Shown in pieces: positions 6,024 through 7,120 of a stretch of DNA of 7,120 bases. Location of the stretch: contig CAMOCU010000046.1 of NCBI GenBank assembly GCA_946610835.1, positions 1 through 7,120 of the forward strand. Direction: 5' to 3'. The notes beneath the pieces were generated by a model. It was given only the letters and a program-made list of their open reading frames with translations, ran no database searches and had not been told where the DNA came from. A program made the position numbers and the translations under genes. The stretch's first letter is position 1; each line of letters begins with the position of its first letter. Source of the stretch: an uncultured Clostridia bacterium (GTDB lineage Bacteria; Bacillota; Clostridia; Oscillospirales; Acutalibacteraceae).

Positions 6024-6029
6024 AGGAGG
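6024..6029 (+). promoter_or_regulatory. Consensus ribosome binding site of the alpha-mannosidase
   Basis: A perfect AGGAGG lies 6 bases before the ATG at 6036. Together with the promoter just upstream it fixes the start of the mannosidase. Confidence 0.8.
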
Positions 6030-6035
6030 CATTTT

Positions 6036-7120
6036 ATGGGTCATTTTGACATTCCTTTTCAGGATAAAAACAATGAGCGAAAGATGCTTTACCGCCGCAT
6101 CGAACGCATCTGCCGCGATGTACAAGCGCGCATCTTTGACCAATCCGTGCGCGTGGGAGGATTCTTTTTCCGCGATGGGCAATCTGATATTCACGCGCTG
6201 AATAACGGCGAATGGCGCCCCTTTGGCGAGGAAGAGTATTGGGGATATCGGGAACAATATTGCTGGTTTCGCCAGCGCGTAACTATCCCTGCCGAATTCG
6301 CCGGGCGTGAAGTTCTGTATCGCATCACACCGAAGCCGGAGGATCGCTGGGATGGCGGATGTTTCCAATTCATCCTGTATATCAACGGCGAAATGATCCA
6401 GGGCATGGATCAAAATCATACATATGCTGTACTGACGTCCTGCGCCGCAGGCGGAGAAACATTTGAAATCGCCTTGAGCGCCTATTGTGACGACCACGAT
6501 TTCCACGGCCAGGGCAAACTGCACGCTTTTTTGCAGACGCGGGACAACATCGCACGTCAGACTTATTATGATCTTTCCGTGCCGCTCGAAGCGGCACACC
6601 AGTATGACGCGGACGATCTGCCGCGCATCGAAATACTAAAAGCACTGAACAGCGCCGTATCTTTGCTGGAGCTCGGCACAAACAGCGCGGACGAACTGCA
6701 TGCCTCCATGCAAAAATGCAGCGCATACCTGCACGAGCATCTGTACGGTGCGCAAAGTCCGGTCGCTGTCAGCGCCATTGGCCACACACACATCGACACC
6801 GCATGGCTTTGGCGGCTGCGCCAGACCCGGGACAAAGCCGGCCGTTCCTTTGCCACAGTGATCCGTTTGATGGAGGAATATCCGGGATACAAATTCATGT
6901 CCTCCCAGCCGCAGCTGTACGACTTTGTGCGGCAAGATTACCCCGAATTGTTTGAAAAAATACGCAAAAAAGTCCGTGAAGGCCGATGGGAACCGGAAGG
7001 CGGCATGTGGGTAGAATCTGATACCAACGTCATTTCCGGCGAATCCCTCGTGCGGCAGTTCCTTGTGGGCAAACGCTTTTTCCGCAAAGAGTTCGGAAAA
7101 GAGAATAAACTGCTCTGGCT
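6036..7120 (+). CDS. GH38 alpha-mannosidase, 3'-truncated by window end
   Basis: 361 complete codons are visible and the frame is open at the end; bacterial GH38 enzymes run to about 1,000 residues, so about two thirds is missing. The family releases terminal alpha-linked mannose with retention and needs a divalent metal, usually zinc. Seen: an N-terminal beta-sandwich region (about 1-190), a helical linker, then the catalytic domain opening with IGHTHIDTAWLW, where His252 and Asp254 match the metal ligands. It continues with EYPGYKFMSSQPQLYDFV, EGRWEPEGGMWVE and ESDTNVISGESLVRQF with probable nucleophile Asp329. No signal peptide is present, so it acts in the cytoplasm on imported manno-oligosaccharides, as do other bacterial relatives. 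The strong promoter and adjacent inverted repeat suggest sugar-controlled expression. The linkage preference (1,2, 1,3 or 1,6) cannot be read from this part. Confidence 0.93.
   Translation, partial: MGHFDIPFQDKNNERKMLYRRIERICRDVQARIFDQSVRVGGFFFRDGQSDIHALNNGEWRPFGEEEYWGYREQYCWFRQRVTIPAEFAGREVLYRITPKPEDRWDGGCFQFILYINGEMIQGMDQNHTYAVLTSCAAGGETFEIALSAYCDDHDFHGQGKLHAFLQTRDNIARQTYYDLSVPLEAAHQYDADDLPRIEILKALNSAVSLLELGTNSADELHASMQKCSAYLHEHLYGAQSPVAVSAIGHTHIDTAWLWRLRQTRDKAGRSFATVIRLMEEYPGYKFMSSQPQLYDFVRQDYPELFEKIRKKVREGRWEPEGGMWVESDTNVISGESLVRQFLVGKRFFRKEFGKENKLLW

Noticed and set aside
5967..6599. Minus-strand open frame of 210 codons opposite the mannosidase and its promoter
   Set aside because: It is antisense to the GH38 N-terminal region and would run through the best promoter in the window; no homology features are visible.
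1..7120. Mobile element, CRISPR, tRNA, defence system or phage genes
   Set aside because: No direct-repeat array, transposase, integrase, tRNA-like cloverleaf or defence-family motif was seen. Nearly all sequence is explained by recognised metabolic and housekeeping genes.

Overview
The window is 7.1 kb of tightly packed bacterial chromosome with roughly balanced base composition, ordinary codon use, strong AGGAGG-type ribosome sites, and ATG, GTG and TTG starts. Protein signatures (a clostridial-type IolG, a YgjP-like metallopeptidase, short 1-nt overlaps) suggest a Firmicute of the class Clostridia, possibly a gut species. This placement is inferred from sequence style only; no rRNA or other marker is present.

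Left part, plus strand (1-3811). The window enters inside an inositol 2-dehydrogenase gene (iolG, N-terminus missing). A gap of about 117 bases with GC-rich hairpins follows, then a class II (zinc) ketose-bisphosphate aldolase, a PfkB-family sugar/polyol kinase, a YgjP-like zinc metallopeptidase and a HAD-family phosphatase. From the aldolase onward the genes are 14, -1 and 2 bases apart, so they are probably cotranscribed. Dehydrogenase, kinase and class II aldolase match three of the chemical steps of the bacterial myo-inositol pathway (IolG, IolC, IolJ). The kinase, however, looks more like the myo-inositol kinase branch of PfkB than like IolC, and iolB, iolD and iolE are not in the window. 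The last two genes are probably housekeeping passengers.

Middle part, minus strand (5894 down to 3835). A secreted purple-acid-phosphatase-like metallophosphoesterase is followed, with a 1-nt stop/start overlap, by an RsuA-type rRNA pseudouridine synthase. This pair converges with the left operon on a perfect 20-bp inverted repeat (3811-3859), which probably acts as a bidirectional terminator and overlaps the 3' end of the synthase gene.

Right part (5895-7120). A 141-bp divergent intergenic region holds a good extended -10 promoter for the rightward gene, a weaker one for the leftward gene, and two small palindromes that could be operators. The rightward gene is a cytoplasmic GH38 alpha-mannosidase, cut by the window end after 361 codons.

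No tRNA, rRNA, CRISPR array, insertion sequence or phage feature was seen. The window reads as ordinary metabolic chromosome. Its points of interest are the identity of the kinase/aldolase pathway, the terminator inside coding sequence, and the mixed-function phosphatase/rRNA-modification operon.
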